From Cadophora sp. MPI-SDFR-AT-0126 (lineage: Eukaryota; Ascomycota; Leotiomycetes; Helotiales; Ploettnerulaceae), in the NCBI GenBank assembly GCA_020747065.1, contig JAGMVK010000002.1, positions 1,116,001-1,180,000 on the forward strand: a DNA stretch of 64,000 bases, written 5' to 3'. Every line of letters begins with the position of its first letter. Positions within the stretch are counted from its first letter, which is position 1. Positions 10,471 through 22,506 of this stretch are shown piece after piece. The position numbers and the translations under genes are program-made. The notes below the pieces were generated by a model. It saw only the letters and a program-made list of their open reading frames with translations. It had not been told where the DNA came from and did no database searches.

Positions 10471-12729
10471 CACATTTCAGGGCTAGGGTTGGTAGGGTAG
10501 TAGAGAGGGTAGGGCAAAAGTGGTGGTCGGTCAGTCTGTTATTGATGTGGGCGTCGAGCAGAGCTGCTGCCTACACAAAAGCCAAGCATCTCCAGCCGAA
10601 GCGGAGCCTTGACAAACACCCTCACCTCATCAGATAGGCAGGCCGGAGTGGTCAGCGCCACTTCCCAGCTTTATGCATCCGTCAGGCTGAGGATGAATAA
10701 AGAACGAAAAGAACACAGGCCAAAGGATCCATATCTGACGTATGTGACCCCTCCATGAATGGAGAAGAGGGGTACAAATCCGCCAGCCTTGCAGGATGAG
10801 AAGCCTAGCTGGCTTCCCACCAAATAGGCTGCGAGGCATCCTTTGATATTTGGGGGCGAGATTCTGTTTGTTTGCCTCCAGCCTGGTACTGTTCTGTGCG
10901 ACTTTCCATACATATGCAGATGACCAGATCTATGTCATGCATATCATGCATATCATGCAAACACCATCATATCGCTAAATCTGTCGTACCTGTTTCACAT
11001 CAGCTTTGATTTGTATTCTATTCTAGAAGCATGCCAATTCTGCCTACATTGCCTTCAACTACCCCTGCATTTACCAGATCCATTCCAATCCAATCCTGTC
11101 ATCAGCACGTGTCCAGTTTTCGCCCCAGTGGATCCCATTTCTGGATGTGAGTCACGAGTATATCACATGCCGGAACTCTCCAACCCAACACAACGCAAGC
11201 GCCAGCTGGCATCCATGTGTCCTGTATCATCTCGTCTCGTCTCAAGTTTACGGCGACTGGAAGAGTGGGCAATAATCACTGGTCCTTCAGGAGCTGTTCC
11301 TCCGCAGCTATTTTCCATCCTTGGATCTCATATTGCGGCGAAGTGGGCCGCATTGGATGAGTGAGTGTGCGAATGACTGTTGTGTTATTCATGGATCGCC
11401 GTGCCAACCTAGGCGGATTCAGGCTTGAATTCGGTTGATACGCGTGAGTTCTGTCACATGGCTCGGTGATTTTCTTCACAATGAATTGAATGAATGTCTC
11501 TGTTGCCTCTCCTTTCCTCTGCTCCCAGCCGAGCTGGGGATCAAGTCATGAATCATCGTGACTTCTGTCACGAATACGATTCCGGCGAGGCTCCTGTCTC
11601 GGGTTCAATACTCTAGGCACGCAGCAGGCGACTTAAGTGGCCGAATCTTTGCCCCTGACATGACCTCTCAGGCAAGGCTACGTATCCTGTTTTCTATCAT
11701 GACTCCTCATAACCATACCAACAAACACAGAATGGCCGAGGTCAACAGCTGGCAATTACCTACCTCCTAGTCTCCAGTCACAAGACTCGAGACAGCAATG
11801 TATCCACCCAAACCCCTGACTTGGCTTGGCTATTCAGGCAAGGCTACGAGTGACCTGGAAGTCCAGCTCGACTGCATCATCGAACATCGTGACTCGACGA
11901 CTTTACCCCCTACTTGCCGCGAGAATCCCTCGGGATTAATCCAGCAGTAGTCAGTCAGTCACCTGCCTTACCTACCCCAGCGGCGAGGCGAGACGAAGTG
12001 GACCTCTCTCGCGCCCTTCACTTGCATTTACACATCTCACTCATCCATGAATCATCGATCATGAATCATCGCAGCCTTTCCCACTTTCCATGTACCCGTC
12101 ATATTCGATACCCGTCACTGTAGCCTACAAAATTCTCCTTTCCCAAAGCTCGTTCTCGGTGGCGACATTTTCGTCGAGTCGCTATAACCATCGCTGTCAG
12201 AAACACGAATACGAGTTATTGAAGGGCCACGACTTACCCATCTCGAGGCTCGAGGCGCGAGGCGCACCAAAAGGCTCCGAGAGTGCTCTGAGGCGAATGG
12301 GGGATGACTGATCATAGTGACTTGCATTGGTAGGCACTAAATTGGCAGGCGCTGAATTGGCATATCTAAGCTCTAACCTAAGGCAAAACGAAGCAAAATC
12401 ATAACTTCAATGCAGAACTCGAAAAATCGAGTCTAGCATTCTATTTCCTTCACAAAGATGTTTCCGTGGAATGTACAAGTAATCAGCCGAGCAAATCGGC
12501 TAGGCAGTCATGGTTTTCTTTTTCATTTTTCGAGGCGATGAGGCGATATCATGGTACAGTACAGTGTAATTAGCACTTCGTCCAAACAATCATCAATGCA
12601 TCTACTCGTACCGACAAGGAAATGACATCTTGACTTTCTTTCCTCGCAGTAAAGCCATCCCGTCTCACTAATACAGTACTCGTATCTATTTCCCCAATGC
12701 TACCTCCCACGGCCATTACTCCTCACACA

Positions 12730-12805
12730 CTCCCCCCCCCTCCCCTATATAAAAAGATTCTTCTCTTCAATTCAATTCAATTCTTCTGCTAATCCCTCCT
12801 CTATC
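12730..12805 (+). promoter_or_regulatory. Strong core-promoter-like block without a following ORF
   Basis: A C-rich run (12732-12744) is followed by TATATAAAAA (12746-12755), a pyrimidine-rich tract and three TTCAA repeats. This is the layout of a fungal TATA promoter with a CT-rich start region. The first downstream ATG codons (12808 and 12818) open frames of only two and five codons. The next supported gene on this strand begins at 14359. The block could therefore drive a non-coding transcript or a long leader. Confidence 0.4.
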
Positions 12806-14358
12806 ACATGCCATAGTATGGTATTCCTGGCCTAAGGCCGCATAGAATGAATGTGTACTAAAGAGCCAACGATTAAGACACGCGCTTTTTGACTGGCGTA
12901 TCTGTCGCGAGATCTCTGTACTGCTTTCCTAGTTCTTTCTCAGTTGAGTGAGAAATGAGAATAGATTGAAATTGAGAATGAGACATGGACTTTGCTCTGA
13001 AAGCTGGTGAAGGTGTCCTGGGGATCAAAAGATTTGGGGGGTTGGGAATGGGAATACGAATTAGGGGGAGGGATGCTTTTGAGAAGAAGGGGGTGGTATA
13101 AGGTGGAAGTGAACTGGTACTAATTATACTGAATCGGAATGTGGAGTTAGATGTGGAGATCTGCTTGCTTGCAGGGCTCGAGGAAGAGGCGGGTTGGAGA
13201 TGTGCCGCTATGAAGAGCAGGGTTTAATGTGTGTATCGATGAAGGCTGGGAGGGTTTTGCGCAGGCAGCGATAGGGCGAGAATTACTGTATAGTTGGTGA
13301 GACCGAGCGTACTGGAGAGTATTTGGATTGAACGACCCACGTTTTGGGAGAGCGGTGTTGAAAGAATAGCAACACGTTGGAATCGACTGTCAGATTCAAG
13401 GAGCCTCGTCTACAGACCGTTCAATCTCGAAAACACGAGCGACATCCAACTCCTCGCCTCCGTATCTACCCTATTGAACTCCAGCACTTAGGTACCTTGA
13501 GAATCCAAATAAGAGCTTTTCTGCCCGTGGAACCATCTGACCCGTATGTGTGAAAGATCGGGTGGGGAAAGTTATGGCAGCTCTGACATTCTGATATTTC
13601 GGAGATGTAGATCTCGTCAACTGTGAGGGGCGATTGGTTGTTAAGGCTGCTATAACTTGCTGTCTTTTTTTCTCTCTATTATTCTTTGAAGTTTGCCTTT
13701 GCATTTCCGCAACTTGTGGATGTCTGCTCAATTGCTTGGCCGGTCCTTCGATGGACTTTTTAACGACTGTTTGATCCCCACTGGAAAACGTCCATAACTT
13801 CGGGCTCTCAACGCCGATCTTGTTTTCAAGGCTAGTTGAAGTAGAAACTCAGGTCAATAGAATCATTTCCGAGAGACTCATGAGCATGATTCGAGATGTT
13901 CTGACCATCTTCTTTCATTTGTTTACTCTGAATGGAGGGGTAATTTTAGCGAGATTTGGCCCATGATCTCTTTTAGTGCACTCGACGAGGAAACAGCAAG
14001 CGCTTCCGTCTTCTCATTGACAGGACACTTGGCCGTTGCTGAGATGACAGGTCGGCTGTTTGCGTAAAAATTTTCTTGGATTTGGAAGTTTCTAGTCTTT
14101 GCGTGTAGAAGCCGTGGAGGATCAGGGACCAAAATGAATTAGCAATTCGTTCTTATCTTCAATTTCGACGCCCTGTTCTAGTGAATTTACCCGCTAGCAG
14201 CCAATAGCGTACTAGTATATAAGGTAATCAGGCAACCAATTTGGCACCTTTGATCGTGTCGCTTTGCTTGATTTGACTGAGCGAACTGATCTTCGAGAAC
14301 AACCACACCTTCGAGAACATAATCTTCCACTCCACCGCCTTCAATATCTCCACTAGAG
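12806..14358. other. Intergenic or possible long leader, no protein gene
   Basis: No credible coding sequence is seen between the promoter-like block and the 2EXR gene. Short frames on both strands lack recognisable domains. Promoter elements for the 2EXR gene probably lie in the last few hundred bases; a TATATAA is at 14217-14223. Confidence 0.5.
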
Positions 14359-15249
14359 ATGTCCACTTCAATCGACAGCCTTGAAGTCGAAGCTAACAGC
14401 GTGGAAAGCAATCTCAATGACGTTCCATGCGTCCCTGGCAACGTTCCAGGCGCGAACTTCTCAGCCTTGATGAAGCCAGTGAAAAGCAATCTCACCAATG
14501 CACATTCCGTTACCAGCATCAATCTCGGCTCAACCTCCTCTGTAACCGCCACTGCCACCCCTCCAGTCAAGTTCACCTTATTTCCCAAACTCCCGATCGA
14601 GCTGCGACGAAAAGTCTGGCGCAAGGCCATCACACCACGAATCATCTTCATCCTCGAGGATGATTCGGTTGAGGGGGTTATTTGGAAAGCGATTACGTCT
14701 GGTACCATAGCGTTGCTGTCCGTCAACACAGAATCTCGATCAGAAGCGTTGACGATGTATGAAACACCTTTCAACCCCTGCAGGATTTCCGGTCAAGAGG
14801 CTGCACGCCGTGGACCATGCTATGTCAACTTTGCCCACGACTTGATCTACATCAATTATCTCCACTTCAGCTTCGGCTTCAACATAATTTTCGTGGATGA
14901 CATGCTTCCCCAAGGGCAATTCATGAATCTTGCGCTCGACATAGACAGCCTAGAACGCCTCCAAGAAGAGTTGCCCTTCTTTCGCGACAACGTGTACTCA
15001 GACCCTCTTGAAGTTTGTGGATGGACATGGGATCAATGCAAGTTACGATTTGTCAAGGAGTTGGTCGTGGTTGTCGGCCATATGCAAGATCCAAACAATT
15101 CCAAAAAGATCATACTCAGCGAAGAGACATCTGGCATAGAATCTGTCAAAAAGTCCACCGAAGCTGCTTTCGCGGATATCAAAACTCAGTTTCCCAATGT
15201 GGTTTTTCCTGAGTTCAGCTCATGCTACAGACTGCTTGGTTCGGACTGA
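14359..15249 (+). CDS. 2EXR-domain protein
   Basis: This is a single-exon gene of 296 residues. Residues about 73-130 carry the 2EXR signature: F-T-L-F-P-K-L-P-I-E-L-R-R-K-V-W, a short strand reading IIFIL, and S-V-N-T-E-S-R-S-E-A near 120. The first 70 residues are low-complexity. 2EXR proteins are abundant in filamentous ascomycetes and have no established biochemical function. It differs clearly from the minus-strand 2EXR trio at 35-45 kb. The start is the first ATG of the frame, just after a CT- and CA-rich leader. Confidence 0.8.
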   Translation: MSTSIDSLEVEANSVESNLNDVPCVPGNVPGANFSALMKPVKSNLTNAHSVTSINLGSTSSVTATATPPVKFTLFPKLPIELRRKVWRKAITPRIIFILEDDSVEGVIWKAITSGTIALLSVNTESRSEALTMYETPFNPCRISGQEAARRGPCYVNFAHDLIYINYLHFSFGFNIIFVDDMLPQGQFMNLALDIDSLERLQEELPFFRDNVYSDPLEVCGWTWDQCKLRFVKELVVVVGHMQDPNNSKKIILSEETSGIESVKKSTEAAFADIKTQFPNVVFPEFSSCYRLLGSD

Positions 15250-16416
15250 AGATATTTTCGTCGCGACCACTACAGTTACAGCCTCCAAAACAATAGATCG
15301 AATCTTGCACTTGATCAAGACAGAGCCAGGACAGGTACCGATGGTGTCGTTCCTCGGCTGGTCAGGCTGGTCAGGCAGCCATACTTGCATCTGCTGAGAG
15401 CCTTAGATGGGAGGATCAATTTTGTGGGCTTAATTTAGAATCATCGTGTGTAGCTATCTCATTATCTGGAATCAGCTGGCCTGACTTGACCATGAGTCTG
15501 CGATATGCACAGGCACACTGGTCTAGGCTTTCTCTCTTTCTCCTGAGAAAGTTGATTTGTGGCAGCATCAGATCAGGGATCAAAGGACGAGGTTGATTAA
15601 CTGTTGACTCATCACTCTATGAAGCCCAGCTGCTTCTTTCAGGTAATGGAGTTAACTGAATAAAAGCGTTGTTTTTCTCACAAGCGCATGTAATGTCTTG
15701 CATATAATTGTGACTTTCATGTGCTCTCTGTCTCTCGCTGACTGTTCATAAACCTGCTTGGAGCCCGCCAGTCCATGGCCCAGTTTTTCCTTGAATATTG
15801 TGCTTTGTACCTCTACTTTCAGGTCCTCAAATACTCATGACGACAATAGGCGCGAGAAGGATGGAGTCGATCCTTATAGTCGTCTGGATCTTGCCATTAG
15901 TCAAGGTTTCAATCCCTCACATTTCGTCTCTGCATATCCACCACTGGGCGATGAAGTAAATAAGTACCCTGAATCTCAAGGTTAACAATCAAATCATGCC
16001 ATGGTTCTACGAGGATGCCAAGAAAATGCAACAACAACAAAACAACATTCGAGGATGGTCATTGGCTAATGTAAGCGAACAGGGGCTGGAACATATGGAC
16101 AGGTCCGAAGCCGAAGTCCTGCCAATAATGGCGTCAGAATCCACAGATTTCGCGCGCTTCGCCAACCTCGACAGGGCATCGTTGTCATACAAGTACATTA
16201 TCAATACCCTTTGTATTCGCTTTCTTACTACCTCGGGCCCAATTATTTCTTACACAACCGGCTCTTTAACTCATTTTGCAATCTCTAAATTCCATGACAT
16301 CCCCAAATCGTTTCCCAATTGCTTGAGATTCTCGGATATCCCTTGGCATCAAGACCCACCCCACTTTTGTGGATATTGCGATTTTTCTGCTCCAGGAATT
16401 TTTCCTTGTCAACATC
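15250..16416. other. Intergenic, no supported gene
   Basis: A small GGTCAGGCT tandem repeat is seen at 15358-15378. An open frame beginning at 15996 overlaps the transporter start and looks like upstream non-coding sequence. Confidence 0.5.
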
Positions 16417-17984
16417 ATGATAGACGAGACGGAGCCCTTGTTGGGCCATGTACGGCCAGAATCAATTCTCAATGGAGATCAGAAGTTGGTTGACTTCAAT
16501 CCTGATGGCGACTCAGAGAATCCATTGGACTGGTCGAGAGCCTACAAATTAGAGGTTGTGGCATTACTCAGCTTCATGGCTTTCACAGTGTAAGCCAAAT
16601 CACTTTGTCGCAACCACTTTTCTGACATATTTTTCAGTTCGTTTACATGTATCGGAGTCGTCCCAGTAGCAGACCGGATCGTCTTTGATCTGGGAGGTGG
16701 TGACAGCAAAGCCGCCAGTATCCTGCTCGTCACCGTCTGGGAACTTGGAGAAGCTGCGGGGCCATTCCTGATGGCACCGCTATCGGAAATCTATGGCCGT
16801 TATCCTGTCTTCAACTTTGCCAACATCATCTTCATTTTTGGAGTTGTGCTAGGTGCTCTTAGTCATACCACGAGCCTCTTCATTTTCTCCCGCCTGCTGA
16901 CAGGATTTGCTGTCGCTTCAAATGTCCTGAATCCTGCCATCATTGGCGATATATTCAAATCAGAATCGAGAGGCTCTGGTATGTCTCTTGTCATGTTTGC
17001 GCCGCTGATAGGCGGTACGATTGGCCCTGCTATCAGTGGTGTTTTGGCTGAGACAGTGGGTTGGCGAAATATCCTTTGGCTTTGTGCTGGAGTAGCAACG
17101 CTTTGTGAAATCTTGTTCTGCGTTCTTCTTCGAGAGACATACAAGGTCACAATCTTGCAGCGTAGGGCAGCAAGAATGCGCATAGAGACCAAGGATGAAT
17201 CGCTGAAGTGTGCCTGGGAGACCGAAGGTGGAGATACGGACCAGTCATGGGCAAAACTGAGGACGGCGATCACAAGACCACTTCTGGTGATGTGCAGTTC
17301 TGCTGTGCTGCAGATTATGTCGTTTTATGCTGGCTTTGCATTCACTTTTTACTACATTGTGGCAACGACATTGCCTGGGATCTTGAGAGAACATTATGGC
17401 TTCTCCCCAGCGCAAACTGGGTCTGTTTTCATATGCTTCAGTAAGTCTCCACGGGCCCGCACAATAATTTTAGGTTAACAGTACCAGGCGTGGGAGCAAT
17501 TTCTGCAATCATTGTATGCAACCTCTCAATAGATCGAATCTATGTTAAGTTGGCCAAGTCTCATGGCGGTATTGGTCGTCCAGAGTTTCGCCTACCATTC
17601 ATGATTGGAGGGGCAGCATTCCTACCGTTCGTAGTCGGACTTTACGGATGGGTCCCATATTCAGACTGGTCGATTTACCTACTTCTAGTAGTCGTAGCCG
17701 CCCTTGGATTCGTGTCGATTGTGATTGGAATACCCATGTCTTCGTACATTGTTGACTCATTTGGCATCTACTCTGCTTCTGCCATGACGGTGGTGCTCCT
17801 CACTCGGTGCTCGATGGGAACTCTGCTGCCTCTCTGCATTCCTCTGCTGACTGATGCGCTGGGACTCGGGTATGGTTTTCTGGTTTTGGCGGCTATTTGT
17901 GTTGTGGTTATTCCTCTCCCTGCTCTGATGATGCGTTATGGATCTCATTGGCGCCAGAAGTCTGTTTATACCAGAACTGAATAG
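16417..17984 (+). CDS. MFS drug:H+ antiporter, DHA1-like
   Basis: Exons 16417-16589, 16638-17440 and 17482-17984 (introns of 48 and 41 nt) give 492 residues. The N-terminal cytosolic segment ends with N-P-L-D-W-S-R, the usual lead into the first membrane helix of fungal DHA1 carriers. The motif PLSEIYGRYPVF (loop 2-3), RLLTGFAVASNVLNPAIIGDIF and the motif-C-like stretch APLIGGTIGPAISGVLAE are all present. About 12 hydrophobic segments are visible. Family members export drugs, toxins or metabolites across the plasma membrane. The substrate cannot be read from sequence, and no biosynthetic genes adjoin it. Confidence 0.85.
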
Positions 17985-18427
17985 AAAGAGCGTCATTTTT
18001 GCGATGCGTTTGCGGAAGCGAGAGCAGGAGTTTTGACATGTGACTCGATTCGGAGTCTTGCATGGATGCCTTTGGTGTTGTTCTACAACGGTTATGTTAA
18101 TAGAGCTAGATGGGCGTGAATATATTTTTCCAAATCATAAAGAAGATTTTCGGATCTATCAACATCCCTGTCTGCATCCCTCCTTGGCCAAACCCGGAGA
18201 GTCTTATCTGTGAAATAAGCTGAAGCAAAAGTCACACAAGGTCACTCTTCCTAGCCAGGGACTGGGGAAATTAGAGTCAAAAGATGATGCGGAGCGACGA
18301 AAACCATCAGGCATGCGTTTTTACAAATATCTCAGGCACTGTCGTTTCTTTCCCCCAGTCTTCGACCTGTCCCATCAAACACTCAGTGATTTCCCCACCA
18401 CTGCCACCCAACTAACCACAAATATCT
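17985..18427. other. Intergenic, no gene seen
   Basis: This is presumably the 3' region of the transporter and the 3' region of the small minus-strand gene. No further structure was noted. Confidence 0.6.
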
Positions 18428-18622
18428 TCAACGATAGAGTGTCTCTTTCTGCCTTTTCAACATGTCGTTTCTTGCTCTGTCCCTACAGGCTGTACTTAAG
18501 CACGTATGCGGTGCTTTTGCTACCCGATCGGGGTATATTCTGGGGCAAGGGTAGATGGCACACGATTCGAAGTGTTTGGCATCGTGCCCGCAGGTGTACT
18601 TTATGATAAAGGTCTGATACAT
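18428..18622 (-). CDS. Small Cys/His-rich protein, possible zinc binder
   Basis: A 64-residue frame begins MYQTFIIKYTCGHDAKHF. It contains C-G-H, then C-x5-C at E-S-C-A-I-Y-P-C-P, and later C-L-S-T-A-C-R. The pattern resembles short fungal proteins with a Y-x-C-G-H start and paired cysteines that probably bind zinc. The frame stays open upstream to an ATG at 18841, but that extension is not of similar character, so the internal start is preferred. No partner or pathway can be assigned, and the gene could still be a chance frame. Confidence 0.45.
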   Translation of the reverse strand: MYQTFIIKYTCGHDAKHFESCAIYPCPRIYPDRVAKAPHTCLSTACRDRARNDMLKRQKETLYR

Positions 18623-19226
18623 GTTTCTAGTTCTATCTGGATCGCTTAAGAATTTAGTTACCCTACTTTGGCGCCGACCTGGTGATCTATGAATTTGTTG
18701 ACCGTCAGTGACTTCCTCTGGAGAGCTTTTCGAAGTTGGAAGCTGATGAAGAGAAACAGAAAGGGGTAAGAGATTTTTCTTGATATTTATACTTGATCCA
18801 TGGAGTAGAGGAGTCAATAATGCGTCTTTCCAACGGTTCACGATGAGTGATCGGGGGTTCCAGACAATCTGAATAAGTTCATGGTCCTGACATACGACAC
18901 TTAAGAGTCATCCCGAACAGCTACATCCCAGGATAATGTATTGACAGTCATCACACTGGTGTGACGAGAATGCGATGAGTGATTGTAACTGTAGATCAGA
19001 TTTTTAATGATTAACATGTTGGTTCAAATATTAAGCTTTGCTGTGGACAATTTCACATTACGAGGGCTCGCTAAGCCGACGCCCTATCAACAACACCTCC
19101 AAAGTCCAATTCATAGACACACCAAAAGCCCCCTTCTTAACTTTCTTTCAGAAGCTCCATCAGAGAACTGTCCCTCTCACTGATGCGCTAAACTCCCGTT
19201 TCCACCATAATAACATCCAGCAGAGT
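18623..19226. other. Intergenic, no gene seen
   Basis: This stretch separates two minus-strand genes and holds no recognised element. Confidence 0.55.
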
Positions 19227-20423
19227 TCAACCGCGACTCTCCGCCAGAGTCGCACCTTCAATTCCACGCTCAATATCCCGTGTATCATCCGTGGAATTGC
19301 TGACACGAAGTGTCTTCAAAGAAACAGAACTCGGCATCTGAATCTTACAGAAGCGAGCCGTCCAGTCATGGCGCACCCGATTCTGATCCCGTTGACGTTG
19401 TCGGGCGGCACTCCGGGCGACGAAGAAGGTGCGGAAGGCAGTGGCTGAAGTCATGATGAGCCCAACTTCCGCAGATATGACCTGCCAATAGGTTTCCCAG
19501 ACACTATCGATAGAGTTACCGTGACGAATTCCAGAAGCACGGATGATAGTGACGGCGATTATGACGATGGTCAAGCACAGAGAGGAACTGATGGCAATTT
19601 TCTGCGAAAGGCGGACGCGGATCTGCCAGAGGAGGCGGACTGGTATTGCGAGAACTGTGAAGATTAGAATTGTTTTGAAAGTTTGTCATGTTGTAAGAAG
19701 GGGCGATGGACGTACTCAAGATATCAGAAAACACGTCCAGAATCATTTGTGGCATGGAATATTTGAACGTGAGGTCAGCTTTGGTGCCCTGATTGCATTT
19801 AACTATGATTTTGAATTAGCTTGATGTTGGGAAAGTGGGACTGAAGCAACTCACAAGATCGTTCGTCGTAGAAGTATGGACAAGGTAAGATGTAAACAAG
19901 GAAACCATATGCTGAGATAGCCAAGGTAAAAATGAGAACGAAGTACCAGTATACCAGCATAGTCTCCATTCGACCCAGCAGTCTCTTGAAAAGGAAGAGA
20001 AAGCTCATCTTGACAGAGATGATTGCTACCCATGTCAGAATGCACGCGATAACCACAATCTCCTGATATCTGAACGCCCTCTGTTTCCAGCTCCCCGAAT
20101 TATCACCATTGATATGTGCAGTCCCAGTTATCAAAGCTCCAATAAACATCATGTCGTCGATATAATAGAATAACAGTGAAAGGCTAGCGATGAGACAGCA
20201 CATCCCGAGGACGAGAAAGTAATCGTCCATTGAGAATTGGCGTTGGATGCTGATGCGAATCCAGAATCGGGTGAATGCGGCGATGATACAAATGGCTAGG
20301 AGGATACCAGATGAATACTAAATATGTCAGTGAGTGTTATCTTTGACCCATGAGCGCGAATATAGATGTGCTCACAAGGAATGCCTGCTTGGAAATGCGA
20401 CCTTGGTTGTCATAGTTTCCCAT
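19227..20423 (-). CDS. Fungal Rhodopsin-domain integral membrane protein (Pth11/SAT5-like)
   Basis: Four exons (20423-20376, 20317-19855, 19802-19716, 19654-19227) with introns of 58, 52 and 61 nt give 341 residues. About seven hydrophobic helices are visible. Family hallmarks are FTRFWIRI, then D-D-Y-F-L-V-L-G-M after helix 2, and L-L-W-Q-I-R-V-R-L-S-Q-K between helices 5 and 6. The Cys-rich extracellular CFEM domain of true Pth11 receptors is absent: only 16 residues precede the first helix. The C-terminal tail of about 80 residues is polar. Such proteins sit in the plasma membrane and are presumed receptor-like, but ligands are unknown. Confidence 0.85.
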
Positions 20424-22506
20424 TTTGACCAGATTTTGATATTTCAAAAGACCTTGCAGAATCTTAGTCAATCAGTCAAGAGACAATGTTCGAAAATAAT
20501 TTTTATTTGGTCGTCGACGAATCAGAAACCAAAAGTAAGAACCTTCCAAAATTTTGATGCACATGCTCTTTAAAAGGTCAAATTTTAGGAGGCGGCCACA
20601 CTTTTCACCGATCTCTATCAGTCAATCCATGAGGGAAAGCAATCTTGTGCTACTACTAAAATTACTAGCCGACAGTCTTCGGCAGCAACTGGTCTAGACC
20701 GAACGCATGTCGATCCGAATTAGGAATGTGAAGTTTGTTAATACTCTTTGAGTGTATGATTGGTAGCTTACCTGCGTCGCCTTCACTTGCTATCCGCTCC
20801 GCCTTCCGTCTCTTCCATCACTTACGGGCCGCTTGGAGGAGATCATAGGATGTGTATACATATCATGTTTCTTATTTTCCACATTCGACTTTGGAGGCTT
20901 TTACCGAAGTAGCTTGGTAGTGTTTGCTTTGTTTATGTTTGAAGGCATATCATGCACCTAACCGCAGATCTAGCCGCAAAGCGGACGGGCAGCGTGAGCA
21001 TTTGACATTGTTCAGCAACTTCCAAGACAGTACATCTGCAGTTCGGGCTTTACCGGCTGCCTTGAGATACGACTTTTGAGTCAAAGAATGGTAGTGAAGC
21101 AGAATTACCAGGATTCAATGTGCTGACCGGCTGTATCATCAATCGAGTTCAGTAGGCCATACGAGAAAGGGAGGGGGAATCAGTTTCGAGTCACTACTCC
21201 AATCCACAGACCAATCACCCAGTCATGAAGTGAGATGCTAAGCATATTGGCGAAAGGTTTGCATGTCCGGTCCAAATCTACAAACGCAAGTGAGGAAACC
21301 AGACCGATACTAATACCACGATCCTGAGCGCCTCCAAATATGGCATCTTGCCCTTTAAACTTCAAACGAATTATCGAAGTTCACCCAGTAGAGTATGCAC
21401 GCAGTCCGGGTCACCCTTCACCGTCAATGTCCCCCCACAATCCGCTCCAATACTATTTCAACTCAACCAAGATTCCCGCACCAAATTACCCTCTCTTTTC
21501 AAGAGACCATCATCTCACAGATGGAAATCAGTGCGCCGCAACCATAATCTCTTGGCAAACTTTTCAGCGATATTATGTTTATCTGGATGAGGTCTCAAGT
21601 AGAAGCTACACTTGCCGGCTCTAACCCTGGAAACATAAGCCGCTTTTCAAGAAGCTTTTCTCGGAACATGCCAATGAAGTAGCTGGTAGGCTTGGGGGTG
21701 TAGCTGAGGATAAAACTTCCTGGAAGACATATGATGATGATCGAGTCCTTGTACCGCTCGCTGTTCATTCCTCCATTCCCACACTTCCACTATCCTTCAC
21801 TCACAGACTGATATATATATATATAAAGCCCCCCGGGGGGGGGGGGGGGGGGGGGGGGGGGGTTGCATGGTAACGAAGTCCTCGATCCCGAAGCACATCT
21901 GCTGAAACAACGTAATGTGGGGGTGGATCAGAATATAAGGAAGTATCGAGGAACGCTGGATGGGCAGGTGATAGACTTCTTCGTCTGCTTCGTATGTTGA
22001 TGACAGAGACGATGAGGAAAATAAGAGCGAACACTTTACCGAAGGCGTGATTATATCTCTGAATTGGTGATATTTGATGTGATGGGATGTGGGAGGAGAA
22101 GAGTATGCTCGGTCATCAGCACTCACCTAACAACTGTACCAGCTACCAAGAACGCAAAACGGCCCATCAACAAGATTTCACCCGAAACCGAAGCACCAAT
22201 AATTCTAGCAAAGTCATCAATTGTTATCATAGCTATTAGTACAGCTTCGCAAGCATAGCACAGCATTGCCTAATCTCATCACGAACTCTAAACACGACCG
22301 ACGGTTGGACGAAAACAAATTGGCACGAGAAACTCCCGACAGTCATGTTTGAACACTCTTAAAAGCGCCCCAGCAGAAGCTCGTTGCACGCCAGACACCA
22401 GACAGACCGACTTTCCCACAATGCTCCATCCTCTATCGCCGTCCGTCAATGATCCCTAACGCAAAGATAGAAGCGAAATGGGTGTTGACCAACACGTCCT
22501 CATCCC
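20424..22506. other. Intergenic, no supported gene
   Basis: No domain or exon chain is convincing. The region holds an AT dinucleotide repeat at 21810-21825 directly followed by C6 and G28 (21829-21862). A short minus-strand hydrophobic frame near 22235-22130 was considered and not accepted. Confidence 0.5.
21810..21862 (+). repeat. (AT)n, C6 and G28 composite simple repeat
   Basis: An AT dinucleotide run ending about 21825 is followed by C6 (21829-21834) and 28 consecutive G (21835-21862). The C/G junction is self-complementary over 12 bp, and the G run is a strong quadruplex candidate. Its length is likely to vary between isolates or to be misassembled. Confidence 0.85.

Larger units (their letters stand above)
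4915..12719. other. Gene-poor region upstream of the cyclin
   Basis: No reading frame here shows a recognised domain or a believable exon chain. The longest frames (6148-6717, 6594-7145, 8121-8579) overlap each other and are low-complexity. The base composition is mixed and not AT-rich, so this is not an obvious repeat-induced-mutation relic. Features seen are a GAGG-rich tract near 5660-5720, a G18 run at 6027-6044, a GGAGCTGGAGCTGG tract near 10253-10280, ATGC/ATTC/TTTC repeats at 10433-10470 and ATCATGCAT repeats at 10934-10960. The first kilobase is probably the leader and promoter of the minus-strand cyclin. Confidence 0.5.

Noticed and set aside
4915..14358. Gene desert as a RIP-mutated transposon island
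   Set aside because: The sequence is not strongly AT-rich and no transposase, reverse transcriptase or terminal repeat remnants were seen.
22130..22240. Minus-strand hydrophobic frame with a GTGAGT donor
   Set aside because: The segment looks like one membrane helix, but joining it to the next acceptor gives low-complexity sequence ending in a Pro run from the poly-G tract.
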